Source: Chryseobacterium vrystaatense (GTDB lineage Bacteria > Bacteroidota > Bacteroidia > Flavobacteriales > Weeksellaceae). Taken from it: DNA of 64,000 bases. Both the position numbers and the translations under genes were made by a program. Below are positions 10,147-20,059 of the stretch, in pieces (position 1 is the first letter of the stretch; each line of letters starts with the position of its first letter). The notes below the pieces were generated by a model. The model did no database searches. It saw nothing but the letters and a program-made list of their open reading frames with translations, and was not told the DNA's origin. The DNA lies in the NCBI RefSeq assembly GCF_000737765.1, contig NZ_JPRI01000008.1, forward strand, positions 1 through 64,000, in the 5' to 3' direction.

Positions 10147-10866
10147 TTACATTATTTTTAATTTTTTATAGACTTCATCACGATAGCTTAATCCTATGGG
10201 AATGTTCTTTTTATTGGTCAGCGATATCACATGCTGTTCTACATAATTAATTTTGTTGAGGTTGATAAAAAAAGATTTATGTACCCGGCAAATATAATTG
10301 AGGTGTTTTAGGGTCTCATCAATGGTCGTCAATGTCCCATGAACCATCACATTGCTGCTTTCTGTGTACAAACAAACGTAATTGCGCATACCTTCAATAT
10401 AGATCAATTCGGAAGCATTGATTTTTACCAGCCGTTTATCGCTTTTTACATAAAAACTCTCATCCTCTTTTCCATTCATCATCGAATTGGACTGTTGATT
10501 TTTTCCTAAATTTTGACTTGCTTTTTGGACGCTTTTAGAAAAACGATCAAGAGAAATAGGTTTTAATAAGTAATCTATAGCATTTTGGTTAAATGCTTCC
10601 AAAGCGTATTGATGGTATGCGGTAGTATATATAATGGCAGGAGGATGATTAAAAATAGAAACAAAATCAGTTCCACTGATCTCTGGCATTTTGATGTCCA
10701 AAAAAATCAAATCAATGTCTTTATTTTTATTTAAAAAACTGATCAACTCAAACACGTTATTGCAAATACCTTCCAGCTGCAAAATTTCAAATTTTGAAAT
10801 ATGATGAACCAAAACTTCCTGAGCCAGTTTTTCATCATCTACTATTAAGCATTTTATTTTCATCAT
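10147..10866 (-). CDS. LytTR-family response regulator
   Basis: The protein has 239 residues. The receiver domain spans residues 1-120, with the acidic pocket in IVDDEK (about 10-11), phospho-acceptor Asp in LIFLDIKMPE (about 57), and Lys in LLKPIS (about 104). A LytTR DNA-binding domain fills about 140-239 (FYVKSDKRLVKI, YIEGMRNYVCLY). It starts 3 bases after the kinase gene ends, so the two are translationally linked. LytTR regulators bind direct repeats near promoters; targets are not visible here. Confidence 0.92.
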   Translation of the reverse strand: MMKIKCLIVDDEKLAQEVLVHHISKFEILQLEGICNNVFELISFLNKNKDIDLIFLDIKMPEISGTDFVSIFNHPPAIIYTTAYHQYALEAFNQNAIDYLLKPISLDRFSKSVQKASQNLGKNQQSNSMMNGKEDESFYVKSDKRLVKINASELIYIEGMRNYVCLYTESSNVMVHGTLTTIDETLKHLNYICRVHKSFFINLNKINYVEQHVISLTNKKNIPIGLSYRDEVYKKLKIM

Positions 10867-10869
10867 TTT

Positions 10870-11919
10870 TTATAATTTTATTTCGAGATCTACACAGAAA
10901 TCAGCTTTACCTTTTTTAATTTTAAATACATGTCTTGACGGATACAGCAATGAAAGGCGTTTTTGTATGTTTTCGATCCCTATTCCTCCAAAATCCTTTG
11001 TTGCAGTTTCCTTAAAGCTATTGGTACATTTAAATGTAAGGTTGTTGTCATCACAATGTAAAGTAATATCGATATATGAGACGCCAATCGTAGAATCAGT
11101 ACCGTGTTTAAAGGCATTTTCTATTAAAGGTAATAGGAGCATTGGTGCAATTTTCGCCGACTCTGTTATTTCAGTATGGTGAAAAGAGATCTGCGCATTT
11201 GAAGGCATTCTCAGCCGTTCAATATCAATGTATGTATTCAAAATATGGATCTCATTCGCGATAGAAATTTCCTGAGATTGAGATTCATATAACGAGTATC
11301 GCAGGATATCGGAAAGTTTTAAGATAATGTCAGGTGTTTCTTTTGACATTTTGAGGGACAGGGCATACAAGCTATTTAATACATTAAAAAGAAAATGAGG
11401 ACTGATCTGAGATTTTAAGAGGCTGAGCTCAGCAATCCTTTGTTGTGCTTGGATCTGTTCATTTCTTTTGGCCTTTAATACATATTCTTGTAGTGAATAC
11501 CCCATTGCCATAACAAATAGTATAATAATGATTCCCGGAAATACATCAAAGTAGGATTGATATTTTTCCAATAATCCGGGAGCTGAAGATGTAGCGGCTA
11601 ATGATGTGAAATCGGTTAATTCGTCCGTATTGAACCGGTTATAAAGCCACTGTAAATAATAACCTGTCACCAGAACTGAAACAAAAAAAGCGGTGATTAC
11701 TGAGATTAAATACGGGAGTAATTTTTTTGTTCGCCGAAGGTTGGGGAGAAGCCGGAAATTATTGATCCAGGCAGGTACAAAAAGTAATATGTTATATAAT
11801 AAAATAAAGACGAAAGGCAGATTTTTATCATTATTATTTGCACTGGAAAATAAAATAAATCCGACAAAAAGTATATTGAGCAGTACTCTTAGAATCGTGT
11901 ATACTTTTGGTGACTTCAT
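10870..11919 (-). CDS. LytS-type sensor histidine kinase
   Basis: The protein has 349 residues. About four membrane helices occupy residues 10-160. A His_kinase (PF06580-type) domain follows, with the phospho-acceptor in SQISPHFLFNVLNSLY (about residue 175) and a nucleotide-binding part (LPLIENAFKHGTD at about 262; GGIGIENIQKRL at about 312). No separate sensory domain is apparent. It is the cognate partner of the LytTR regulator directly downstream. Confidence 0.92.
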   Translation of the reverse strand: MKSPKVYTILRVLLNILFVGFILFSSANNNDKNLPFVFILLYNILLFVPAWINNFRLLPNLRRTKKLLPYLISVITAFFVSVLVTGYYLQWLYNRFNTDELTDFTSLAATSSAPGLLEKYQSYFDVFPGIIIILFVMAMGYSLQEYVLKAKRNEQIQAQQRIAELSLLKSQISPHFLFNVLNSLYALSLKMSKETPDIILKLSDILRYSLYESQSQEISIANEIHILNTYIDIERLRMPSNAQISFHHTEITESAKIAPMLLLPLIENAFKHGTDSTIGVSYIDITLHCDDNNLTFKCTNSFKETATKDFGGIGIENIQKRLSLLYPSRHVFKIKKGKADFCVDLEIKL

Positions 11920-12122
11920 ATGTTGTAATAAAAACCATAAAGTTAAATGTTTTCTGAATGGACCTGTCGTATTTTACACCAATATGCATTATTTCAGGAC
12001 AAAAATAATGAAAGGACCTATTGATTTATATATCCGGGTTTTTGTGTGGTTGGTCAAAAAATCAAATAATGCCTCTACAAAGCTTACGTTATTTGCAGTA
12101 TATAAAAAATTAATATTAAAAA

Positions 12123-13478
12123 ATGAGAAAGATCTGCCTGCTATTTATCTTAAGTATTTTTAGTGTATTATCAGCTCAAAACCCTGATTTAAAAAGGTCA
12201 ATTGACAGCCTGTTGATTAATTTCCAAAAAAATAATGCTTTTTCCGGTAGTGTTCTGCTTCAGAAAAATGGCGAAACCATTTATAAAGGCGACTTCAATA
12301 AGTTCGCAGAGGGTTCGGATCGGTATAGGATTGGGTCTGTTACAAAGGTTTTTACTGCAGTTGTTACTTTTCAGCTTATCGAAGAAGGTAAACTGTCGCT
12401 TGATTCCAAACTCAGCACCTATTTCCCAACCATAAAAAATGCCGGAATGATTACCATAGGAAGCATGCTGAATCATACCAGCGGAATCTACAATTATTTG
12501 GAGTGGGAAGATTATTACGACCAAAAAAGTAAGAATTACACAAGAGAGGATATGTTGAAGCTGGTGCAGGAGGGAAAACCTGATTTCAAACCGGGAAAGG
12601 AGAGCTCTTACAGCAACTCAAATTATTTGCTGCTGGGATACATCATAGAAGATATTACAGGGAAATCTTATGAAGAAAACATCAGAGCAAGAATCTTGGA
12701 TAAAGTCGGGATGCACAATACCTATTGTGAAAAAGACCCGAGTCAATATGGTAAGAGAACTAAATCTTACAAGTTTGATGGCGAAAATTGGTCAAAGGAA
12801 TCTGATACGCATCCAAGTTTCACCTTTGCAACCGGGAATATTGTTTCTACCACCGAAGATTTATCGAAATTAATGCAAGAACTTTTTACAGGGAACTTGA
12901 TTTCAGAAAAGTCAGTTCAGCAAATGAAAAAGGCAGACCCTCAAATTGTCTTCGGATACGGATTGTTTAAAACGCCATTTTATAATAGAACAGGATATGG
13001 TCATACAGGGAGAATAGATGAATTCCACTCCGGTATAGCATATTTTCCCGAAGACAGTTTTAGTATTGCTGTTCTGGCAAACGGAACCAATGTAAAACTG
13101 AATGATCTTGTAATCGGTATTGTTTCCAGGTATTACCAAAAAAAATATAAAAGCCCGGACTTCACAACATATTCCAGTGAAACAGCCCCATCTACAGAAA
13201 TATATAAGGGAATCTACAAAGCAAAATTGGCAGGCGTTATTACCGTTGGTACATTTCAAATAACTCAGGCAGGAAAAAATCACTTATTTATTGCAATGTA
13301 TAATCATGAAAAAGAAGGTAAAGAAAGCAGAAAGGCCCTGCTTAAGAGAATCGGAGAAAATGAATTCTATTCTTTTGACAATGGCGCAGAACTCAAGTTT
13401 TTGCTAAACGAAAAAGGAAAAGTTGTTGGTATAAAACTTATTCAGGGGAAGCAGTCTATACATTGTAAGAAGGTGTAA
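12123..13478 (+). CDS. Secreted serine hydrolase of the beta-lactamase family with C-terminal extension
   Basis: The protein has 451 residues with a signal peptide ending near LSAQ (residue 19). Motifs: SVTK (SxxK, about residue 73), YSNSN (YxN, about 161) and GHTGR (KTG-equivalent, about 297). Residues about 350-451 form a small beta-rich extension of the kind found after penicillin-binding-protein-like esterases. The start lies in A-rich DNA typical of this phylum. It is transcribed away from the LytS/LytTR pair, and a terminator follows at 13575. The substrate is unknown. Confidence 0.87.
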   Translation: MRKICLLFILSIFSVLSAQNPDLKRSIDSLLINFQKNNAFSGSVLLQKNGETIYKGDFNKFAEGSDRYRIGSVTKVFTAVVTFQLIEEGKLSLDSKLSTYFPTIKNAGMITIGSMLNHTSGIYNYLEWEDYYDQKSKNYTREDMLKLVQEGKPDFKPGKESSYSNSNYLLLGYIIEDITGKSYEENIRARILDKVGMHNTYCEKDPSQYGKRTKSYKFDGENWSKESDTHPSFTFATGNIVSTTEDLSKLMQELFTGNLISEKSVQQMKKADPQIVFGYGLFKTPFYNRTGYGHTGRIDEFHSGIAYFPEDSFSIAVLANGTNVKLNDLVIGIVSRYYQKKYKSPDFTTYSSETAPSTEIYKGIYKAKLAGVITVGTFQITQAGKNHLFIAMYNHEKEGKESRKALLKRIGENEFYSFDNGAELKFLLNEKGKVVGIKLIQGKQSIHCKKV

Positions 13479-13574
13479 ATTTTACAAACGGGCAAGGTTT
13501 TGCGTATGATCAACAGCATAGTCTCATAATTAATAAGCTAAAAAGATTATATAACTTATAATCTGTTATTAATA

Positions 13575-13610
13575 AAAATGGCGCCGCTTTAAAACAAGTG
13601 GCACCATTTT
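13575..13610. terminator. Terminator hairpin
   Basis: AAAATGGCGCC pairs with GGCACCATTTT (one C/A mismatch) around a 14-base loop. It lies about 95 bases after the serine hydrolase gene. Confidence 0.7.
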
Positions 13611-13666
13611 GCTGTTAACATTTTAAGTAGTAAATGATAAAATATTTTAAGCTTTATACCATAGAT

Positions 13667-13711
13667 AATATACTTTATATAAAGATCTGATTGGATACAA
13701 TAAAGTATATT
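13667..13711. repeat. 12-bp perfect inverted repeat downstream of DUF2911
   Basis: AATATACTTTAT and ATAAAGTATATT are separated by 21 bases. It sits just beyond the 3' end of the minus-strand DUF2911 gene and may form its transcript end, although no long T run follows. Confidence 0.5.
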
Positions 13712-13720
13712 GTTGCCAAT

Positions 13721-14239
13721 TTATTTGATCTCTACAGGAACTGAGATCTTGTCCCAGTCCATTGTGAATCCATTACTGTTTACTTTGTAAACCAAAGCCT
13801 CCTGGCTTGTCTGTAAAGCTTTTGTTTTGACATCAACACGTAAAGCATCTTTAGCTTGCTCGTATTTATAAGCGCCCCATTGTTTTGGCTCTTTGTTAAA
13901 AATCGCAGTCCAGGTTCCTGATTCCTTCGGGATTAAGAAAAAGCTGTATTTACCTGCAGGCAGAGATTTACCCTGAACGGTAATGTTTTTATCCGTTTCG
14001 AAAGTAGTTGCTTCATTGGCACCCGCACGCCAAACTTTATCATAAGCTTCCAAACCACCCCAGATGGTACGTCCTTTTACAGAAGGACTGCTATAGGCAA
14101 TTGTAATGGTTGCATCTTTAATTTTCCCCGTAGCTGTAGCTGGAGGGCTGGCAGGTTTTTTAGTGTCCTGTGCAAAGGCATTCAGAGAGATTGTCATCGT
14201 CGCAACAAGGACGGCAGCAGATTTAATGATGGTTTTCAT
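13721..14239 (-). CDS. DUF2911 family secreted protein
   Basis: The protein has 172 residues with a signal peptide ending near NAFAQ (residue 23). The body matches the DUF2911 pattern common in Bacteroidota: TITIAYSSPSVKGRTIWG, VWRAGANEATTFET, then LPAGKYSFFLIP. The molecular role is unknown; the family is thought to be a periplasmic beta-sandwich. It lies 24 bases after the symporter gene on the same strand and is probably the last gene of that operon. Confidence 0.88.
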   Translation of the reverse strand: MKTIIKSAAVLVATMTISLNAFAQDTKKPASPPATATGKIKDATITIAYSSPSVKGRTIWGGLEAYDKVWRAGANEATTFETDKNITVQGKSLPAGKYSFFLIPKESGTWTAIFNKEPKQWGAYKYEQAKDALRVDVKTKALQTSQEALVYKVNSNGFTMDWDKISVPVEIK

Positions 14240-14263
14240 AATATTTTTGTTTATTTTGTTCGT

Positions 14264-15955
14264 TTACGAATTTACTGCTTTCGGCTTATAAAACACTAAA
14301 CCGATTGCAGAAAATATAATGACTGCCGCTGCCCCGATGACGTTAAGCCAAAGGAAAGAAACGATATCAAAATTATAAACGGCAATAACCGTAATTTCTG
14401 ATAAAATTGCAGAAATAAATACATTCGTGCCTGTGATTTTTTTATAGTAAAATGCCACAAGAAAAATTCCCAATATCGGACCGTAGAAAAGAGAGCCCAA
14501 TACATTAACCGCCTCAATAAGCGAACCCATTTGAGTGGCAAACATGGCTACACCGATTGAGAATATACCCCATGCCAAAGTGTGCAGACGGCTGTACTTC
14601 AATTCGGTTGCATCATCAGGAATTTCTTTTCTGAATATCAAATGAACATCTTTTAACGAGCAGGCGGCAAGAGAATTCAGCGCTGCCGAAATTGACCCCC
14701 AGCTGGCCAGAAAAATTACGGCAAAGAGTAAACCGATCATCCCTACAGGCAGGGTGTTTTTTACGAAATACAGAAAAATATAATTCGTATCCGTTTTCTC
14801 TGCATTATAGTTCGAATTATTGATCGCTTCCTCTACCTTACCGTGAAGTGCTTTTACCTGGGTCTGCGTATTTTTAAAATCCTGAATTCTTTTTGTGAGT
14901 TGGGGAGAATGAGTTTCTTTCAGCTCTAAAATTTCTTTCGATTCTGCATTAAATTTTACCTGTAAATCCTGGTGCTCTTTTTCAAAAACCGCAGCCTGTT
15001 CAGGCTGGGTGTCCTTTAAATGCTGGTAAGAGCGTTCGTTAAAATAAATTGGAGCCGGTTTTAGAGAAAAGAATGCGAAAAGCAGAGCACCGATAAGAAG
15101 AATCGCAAACTGCATCGGAATTTTAACCAATCCGTTCAACAGCAAGCCCATTTTTGCATTGGTATTGTCTTTCGCAGTGATATACCTTCCGACCTGGCTC
15201 TGGTCTGTACCGAAGTAGGAGAGTGCCAGAAAAAAACCGCCAATTAATCCGCTCCAGATATTGTATTTATCTTTCCAGTCGAATTCTGTGGTGATTACAT
15301 TGAGCTTTCCGGATTTCCCCGCAAGATAAAGCGCATCCTTAAAACCAATTCCATTCGGCATATTTTGAATAAGCAAATAACCTGCAAAAGCCATTGTTCC
15401 CAGAATAATGAGAAACTGTAATTTTTGGGTGTGAGCGATCGCTTTTGCTCCGCCAACGTAGGTATAAATCAACAGAATACCGCCTGTTAAAACATTGGTC
15501 AAATAAATATTCCAGTTTAAAACACTTGATAAGATGATACTTGGAGCATAAATGCTGATTCCTGTTGATAATCCTCTGGAAAAAAGAAAAAGCAGTGAAG
15601 TGAGCACCCTGGTTTTTTTATCAAAACGGTTTTCCAAATATTCATACGCAGTGTAAACATTCAAGCGCTGAAAAATCGGAATGAAGGTGATGCAGATCAC
15701 AATCATCGCCAGGGGCAAACCAAAGTAATACTGAACGAAACGCATGCCGTCTGTATAAGCCTGGCCCGGTGCCGAAAGAAATGTAATGGCACTGGCCTGG
15801 GTAGCCATAATCCCTATAAGCACAATGTACCAGGGCATTTTATTATCTGCTTTAAGGTACGATTCGTTGCTTTTTTGGCCACGACCGATCAATACGCCGT
15901 AAACCACCACTGCAACAAGTGTGAAAATGAGAACTGTCCAGTCTATATTACTCAT
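14264..15955 (-). CDS. Sodium/solute symporter family transporter
   Basis: The protein has 563 residues with about 13-14 membrane helices of the SSS (LeuT-fold) type, starting DWTVLIFTLVAVVVYGVLIG. A family-like stretch reads TQASAITFLSAPGQAY (about residues 53-68). A large soluble, Gln/Glu/Lys-rich loop (about 305-370) is inserted between helices, as in Bacteroidota members. The start ATG overlaps the stop of the 34-residue peptide gene (ATGA). The co-transcribed PIG-L protein suggests uptake of an amino-sugar-like or N-acyl substrate, but this is inference. Confidence 0.88.
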   Translation of the reverse strand: MSNIDWTVLIFTLVAVVVYGVLIGRGQKSNESYLKADNKMPWYIVLIGIMATQASAITFLSAPGQAYTDGMRFVQYYFGLPLAMIVICITFIPIFQRLNVYTAYEYLENRFDKKTRVLTSLLFLFSRGLSTGISIYAPSIILSSVLNWNIYLTNVLTGGILLIYTYVGGAKAIAHTQKLQFLIILGTMAFAGYLLIQNMPNGIGFKDALYLAGKSGKLNVITTEFDWKDKYNIWSGLIGGFFLALSYFGTDQSQVGRYITAKDNTNAKMGLLLNGLVKIPMQFAILLIGALLFAFFSLKPAPIYFNERSYQHLKDTQPEQAAVFEKEHQDLQVKFNAESKEILELKETHSPQLTKRIQDFKNTQTQVKALHGKVEEAINNSNYNAEKTDTNYIFLYFVKNTLPVGMIGLLFAVIFLASWGSISAALNSLAACSLKDVHLIFRKEIPDDATELKYSRLHTLAWGIFSIGVAMFATQMGSLIEAVNVLGSLFYGPILGIFLVAFYYKKITGTNVFISAILSEITVIAVYNFDIVSFLWLNVIGAAAVIIFSAIGLVFYKPKAVNS

Positions 15956-16056
15956 GCCCAGAATTTAGTAAACAAATAATAAAATCCGATCTGCAATACT
16001 AATGCGACCGCTAATAACACGTACCAGGTATTCCAATTTTTAAGTTGCTTGTTCAT
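15952..16056 (-). CDS. 34-residue single-pass membrane peptide
   Basis: This small gene lies between the deacetylase and symporter genes. It encodes 34 residues: a polar start (MNKQLKNWNTW), one hydrophobic helix (YVLLAVALVLQIGFYYLF) and a short tail. Its ATG overlaps the stop of the upstream gene by one base, and its TGA overlaps the ATG of the symporter, so it is translationally coupled on both sides. Position and size suggest an accessory subunit of the symporter, like other small transporter peptides. Confidence 0.75.
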   Translation of the reverse strand: MNKQLKNWNTWYVLLAVALVLQIGFYYLFTKFWA

Positions 16057-18560
16057 TAGTTTTTCTGTGCAGATAAAAAGTTAAAAAATAAACGTGCCGC
16101 ACCAACATTTCCCGCAGGCAGCTGTCTGAAAAATGCCAACGGGGTATAAATAAAATTACCCTTCCCGTACCGGGCATATAAAGTTGATCCCTGCAGAGGC
16201 TGTTCGTCGGTATCGTGCATTTCAAAAAGTGGCTCGTACGCCGCATCCCAGTGATCGGGGAAGTAGGCGCCACGCTCCTGTACCCAATCATTAAAATCAT
16301 CCTTTGTAATTTTGTTCGGAAAGTTCAGTAATTTATGATTGGGATTTAAAAATGTAACCGCAGCATTTTCTTCGGTAACCCGCTTGTTGGCAATGCTGAA
16401 ATTGTACATTCCCAATTGGTCAACGGTTGTATCCTGGTTGGTGTTATACTGCATCACCAGATTACCTCCTGCTTTTACATAAGACCATAAAAAAGGCATC
16501 CAGCGATCCAGCTTTTTTACTGTGTTATTGGCACGAACACCCAATACGATGGCATCATACTGCAACAGCTTGTTCGGACCGCCTTTTCCACCGGATTCAT
16601 CTAAGTTGCCATAAAAATCTTCATCTTTCAGGACATTTACCTGAATCCCTGCAATGCGTAGGAACTCAGGAATGAAATCGCCCGCACCTTCTATGTAACC
16701 CACTTTTTTAACCTTCGCCTGAATATCGCCTTTCATGACGGTTACCGTTGCGGGTGCAAAATATTGTAAGGAGGGTAAATGCGGGTACTGAATTAATACT
16801 TGTTTTTTATTATAAGTTACTCCATCTGCAACAAAATTTGCATCCAGTTGCAGACGAGATGAATGTATGGAGGAAAGCTTGGCTTTTGGAATAACGTAAT
16901 CGATGGTCGTATTTTTCCCACTGAGAGAACTTATATCAGCACCGCCTAATCGCTCTCCGTTATACATCAGGTTGAGAACGCCTTTACTGTATTGTTTGCT
17001 GGAATTTACCTTAAAATTTAAGCTTAAATGTAAATCTTCATTTTCTCTGACCAAATAAAGGGGTTGCGTAAATTTCACTTCCAAAGCAGGAACAATGCGC
17101 AAGGCTTCGACCACATCACCACGTACCGGATCTAATTTCTTGAAAGATAGGGGAAGTTTAACCTGAAATTTCTCCGAACCGATTCTTAAACCAAGCAAAA
17201 CATTCATTGGTGATTCTGCTTCAGGCAAACCGATTAATGTATCATTGGGAACAGAGAAAGTTGCTGCGTTCGTGGCTGGTTTTGCCAACCAGTAAGGCTC
17301 TGTGAGTGCTGCATCAGCAGGAATCTGAATATCATGCTGAATGGTAATTAAAGAATCTTTTGATAGGGTTCTGTTGAAACTTTCTGACTGACCTAACCAT
17401 TTTACATGTTCCAAAACAACAGGATTTGCAGCTCTTGAAATCAAATTTAACCTGAAATTGTAGTGATCTCCGGCAACAGCTTCAGCCTGATTGGTAACGG
17501 CCTCACCCATAAACCCGGCACAGCTTAAAATGATATTGTCAAGCGATTTAATCTTATCCTTTTTCAGTTCACCATCTTGGAGTGCCATGATCTTTTTCCG
17601 CAGAGCAAGCAAAGCAGGCAGGCTATGATCTGGATCGTTGAAATTGAAGGCGGAAATAATTTTATCTAACGATTGGTCTATATCAGCGTTTCCTTTTCCG
17701 GACCACGTTTTAACTACTCCGTCAAAAAGCGTTGTTTTTGCGGGCTCACCGATAACGTGGGAAAAATATTCAGTTCTGATCCCGGCGACAGACTGTGTTC
17801 CTGCCCCCTGGCTTTTATGTAAACTTCTGCTTAATCCTGCCAGTTCACCATAGCCCATTCCCAATTGTGCATCATATTGCCCAACGGTAACTTTCAGTTG
17901 ATTTTCGGCCGTGGTATTGACTGAACCAAAGCGGAAAGTGTTCCACAAAACACGTTTGGGCTGCCATACATTTACATATTTCAGTTGATCCGGGAAAGCA
18001 TTTTTATCGCCTGCCAGCTTAAAAGCTTTTTCCGCAACCACGGCCGAAGCCGCATGTTGTCCGTGGCCTGCCGCAGCAGTAGGAGGGAACCTGCAAATGA
18101 TTACATCAGGACGGAATTTACGGATGGCCCAAACTACATCAGCTGTAATGCTGTCTGCATCCCATTGTTTAAAAGTGTCGGTTGTATTTTTAGAGAACCC
18201 GAAATCAATCGCACGCGTAAAAAACTGTTGGGCACCATCTAACTTTCTTGCCTCTAAAAGCTCATGCGTTCTGATTAAACCCAATGCAGCCCCTTGCTCT
18301 GTGCCTAATAAATTCTGGCCGCCATCACCTCTCGTTAAAGACAAATACCCCGTTTCTACATTTTGATCGTTGATTAACCAGGAGAGTAGTCCTGTATTTT
18401 CATCATCGGGATGAGCTGCCAGGTACAAAACTTTAGGCAGTTGTTTAAGTGTTTTGAGTTCACGGTAAATTTCAGATGATTTTGATGGCCGGACCTGCTG
18501 GGCCGAACAAAAAACCGTATACAATCCAAGGATAAATACAGTGCTTACTTTTTTGAACAT
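16056..18560 (-). CDS. Secreted PIG-L family deacetylase with long C-terminal domains
   Basis: The protein has 834 residues with a signal peptide ending near FCSAQ (residue 21). The N-terminal ~260 residues are a PIG-L/LmbE zinc deacetylase: AAHPDDE (residues 48-54) and a later HGQHAASAV metal motif. After a long beta-rich middle part, residues about 620-834 resemble a ThuA/GATase-like Rossmann domain (KKVGYIEGAGDFIPEFLR, YDAIVLGVRANN). The protein is much longer than single-domain PIG-L enzymes (about 230 residues). It heads an operon with a membrane peptide, an SSS symporter and DUF2911, which suggests outside-the-membrane deacylation of a sugar or amide followed by uptake. Confidence 0.85.
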   Translation of the reverse strand: MFKKVSTVFILGLYTVFCSAQQVRPSKSSEIYRELKTLKQLPKVLYLAAHPDDENTGLLSWLINDQNVETGYLSLTRGDGGQNLLGTEQGAALGLIRTHELLEARKLDGAQQFFTRAIDFGFSKNTTDTFKQWDADSITADVVWAIRKFRPDVIICRFPPTAAAGHGQHAASAVVAEKAFKLAGDKNAFPDQLKYVNVWQPKRVLWNTFRFGSVNTTAENQLKVTVGQYDAQLGMGYGELAGLSRSLHKSQGAGTQSVAGIRTEYFSHVIGEPAKTTLFDGVVKTWSGKGNADIDQSLDKIISAFNFNDPDHSLPALLALRKKIMALQDGELKKDKIKSLDNIILSCAGFMGEAVTNQAEAVAGDHYNFRLNLISRAANPVVLEHVKWLGQSESFNRTLSKDSLITIQHDIQIPADAALTEPYWLAKPATNAATFSVPNDTLIGLPEAESPMNVLLGLRIGSEKFQVKLPLSFKKLDPVRGDVVEALRIVPALEVKFTQPLYLVRENEDLHLSLNFKVNSSKQYSKGVLNLMYNGERLGGADISSLSGKNTTIDYVIPKAKLSSIHSSRLQLDANFVADGVTYNKKQVLIQYPHLPSLQYFAPATVTVMKGDIQAKVKKVGYIEGAGDFIPEFLRIAGIQVNVLKDEDFYGNLDESGGKGGPNKLLQYDAIVLGVRANNTVKKLDRWMPFLWSYVKAGGNLVMQYNTNQDTTVDQLGMYNFSIANKRVTEENAAVTFLNPNHKLLNFPNKITKDDFNDWVQERGAYFPDHWDAAYEPLFEMHDTDEQPLQGSTLYARYGKGNFIYTPLAFFRQLPAGNVGAARLFFNFLSAQKN

Positions 18561-18624
18561 TTAATTTTACTTTGCAGGGCAAATATAAGTAAATCATCTT
18601 TCTTTCAACCTTAAAAGAACCGGA

Positions 18625-18870
18625 CTGTGAATTTCACAAAAAAACTGTTTAAATTTTTATTAAGTCACAAAAGCTTTTTAAACACTTAAGCTATTTTAAG
18701 TGATTAACTTTGTGTATAAGAAGTACACCAAAGTTATATTGAAAATCAAAGATTTTCATCTAATGTGAACTTAATTGTACGGTATTTCATTACACGTTCT
18801 AAAGTGTACTAAAGTGTTCAGAAAATAAAACTTTTGTAGTTAAGTTTAAAGACACTTTATCTATGAGTCA
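18625..18870. repeat. Intergenic repeat with palindromic core, copy 1
   Basis: The gap between two minus-strand genes carries the hairpin GAAAATCAAAGATTTTC at 18741-18757, preceded by a GTACACC block and followed by a CTAAAGTGTTC block. The same hairpin with similar flanking blocks occurs at 20733-20749. This looks like a dispersed non-coding repeat of the genus. Confidence 0.55.
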
Positions 18871-18895
18871 GAGTTTCAGCTAAAATAGAAACTAC

Positions 18896-19567
18896 TCATA
18901 TTTTTCTAATTGTATTCCGCGTAAGATAAATGTAATTAAACATACAAAATGTTGCAACAGCCCCAAAAGTATGCCATAAAAAGTGTGTTCCGAAACTCAG
19001 CCATTCCCACTTATCAGCTATACGGAAAGTGAGTGCGAGAGCAAAAGACAATAAAGCAAAGCCTACCCATTTGCCTGCTTTCCATTGGGTATAGATTAAA
19101 TAACTTACTACCGAAAAAAGCACAAACGAAGCCATGATTGCATAATTGATGTTGATAAAGAGGGAAGTATTATCTGCCAAAATCCAATTTCTCAAACCGA
19201 ACATAAGCAATAGATACCCCAGAACCATGAAAACAGCATAGTACCATCGGGTGCTCTGAGCCACAAAATAAAATCCGGCAGACAAACAGAGCAGCATAAT
19301 GGGCATCCAATCCATCATGATAAATACCGGCCACTGTCTGAATGAATGGTAAACAGTTCCTCCGACAGCGCCAATATATAACAAGAGTAAGCAGTAGGTT
19401 AGAAAGGGATATTCTTTAAAATTCCCCTTCATTTTAAGAGTCCAAAAAATGGCTATGGCTAAAAATAATAGGGCAGTTACTGCGTTGAATGGCTCAGGAA
19501 AAAACTGAGCCATATCTGTTTCTTTATACAGCATTCCTCCGTCCGGAGGTAGTTGGTTGATCGGCAT
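18896..19567 (-). CDS. Ceramidase-like (CREST superfamily) membrane hydrolase
   Basis: The protein has 223 residues with about seven hydrophobic helices. The conserved polar motifs of the alkaline ceramidase/CREST superfamily are all visible: EPFNAVTAL at the start of helix 1 (about residue 24), GTVYHSF (about 71), DWMPIM (about 85) and HFLWHTFGA (about 197-205). These residues form an intramembrane zinc site in that family. Bacteroidota make sphingolipids, so ceramide or another lipid amide is a plausible substrate; this is inference. It appears to be a single gene. Confidence 0.75.
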   Translation of the reverse strand: MPINQLPPDGGMLYKETDMAQFFPEPFNAVTALLFLAIAIFWTLKMKGNFKEYPFLTYCLLLLYIGAVGGTVYHSFRQWPVFIMMDWMPIMLLCLSAGFYFVAQSTRWYYAVFMVLGYLLLMFGLRNWILADNTSLFININYAIMASFVLFSVVSYLIYTQWKAGKWVGFALLSFALALTFRIADKWEWLSFGTHFLWHTFGAVATFCMFNYIYLTRNTIRKI

Positions 19568-19859
19568 TGTCTTTTTTTATATTATATTTTCCAGGCATGC
19601 TTTAGAGTGCAAAATACAAACACAAGCCTTTTGTCTAAACATTCGTAGACATATACTACTATTCTTCTTCTAAATATAGAAAAAATTATGGCATTATATA
19701 TCTGAATGTGCCTGATTATACTTTATGAAAATGTTAATTCTGCTTCTGATACCAATACACCAGATTGATTATAATACATACAGTATTCAATAGATCATGT
19801 TTGAAATTATTTTTTGATGAAAAAGATAAACACAAAGTTCATTGATGATTCCGCTTTTT

Positions 19860-19998
19860 TGTAAGCAGACAAAGTGATGCGACTTTGTCGCTGATCAAGC
19901 GGTATGCTTATCCATACGCTTCGACGAATCAACGGAGTTGACTCTATCCTTTGCTCTCTTACAATCAACAGTTTCAAAAATGAAAACTTTGCGTCAGA
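19860..19998. repeat. Intergenic palindromic repeat
   Basis: Two adjacent hairpins are visible. GACAAAGT/ACTTTGTC spans 19868-19889, and an imperfect AAGCGGTATG/CATACGCTT follows. Then come CTTTGCTCTCTTA and an A-rich tract ending AAAACTTTGCGTC. The block order is shared with the first 88 bases of the window. It is non-coding and lies between two minus-strand genes. Nothing recognisable remains elsewhere in 19568-20059. Confidence 0.5.
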
Positions 19999-20059
19999 AA
20001 AAATACACCATCATTATATTAAGCATCTATAGCAAAAACTCTCAACCTTTTCAGCCTTC

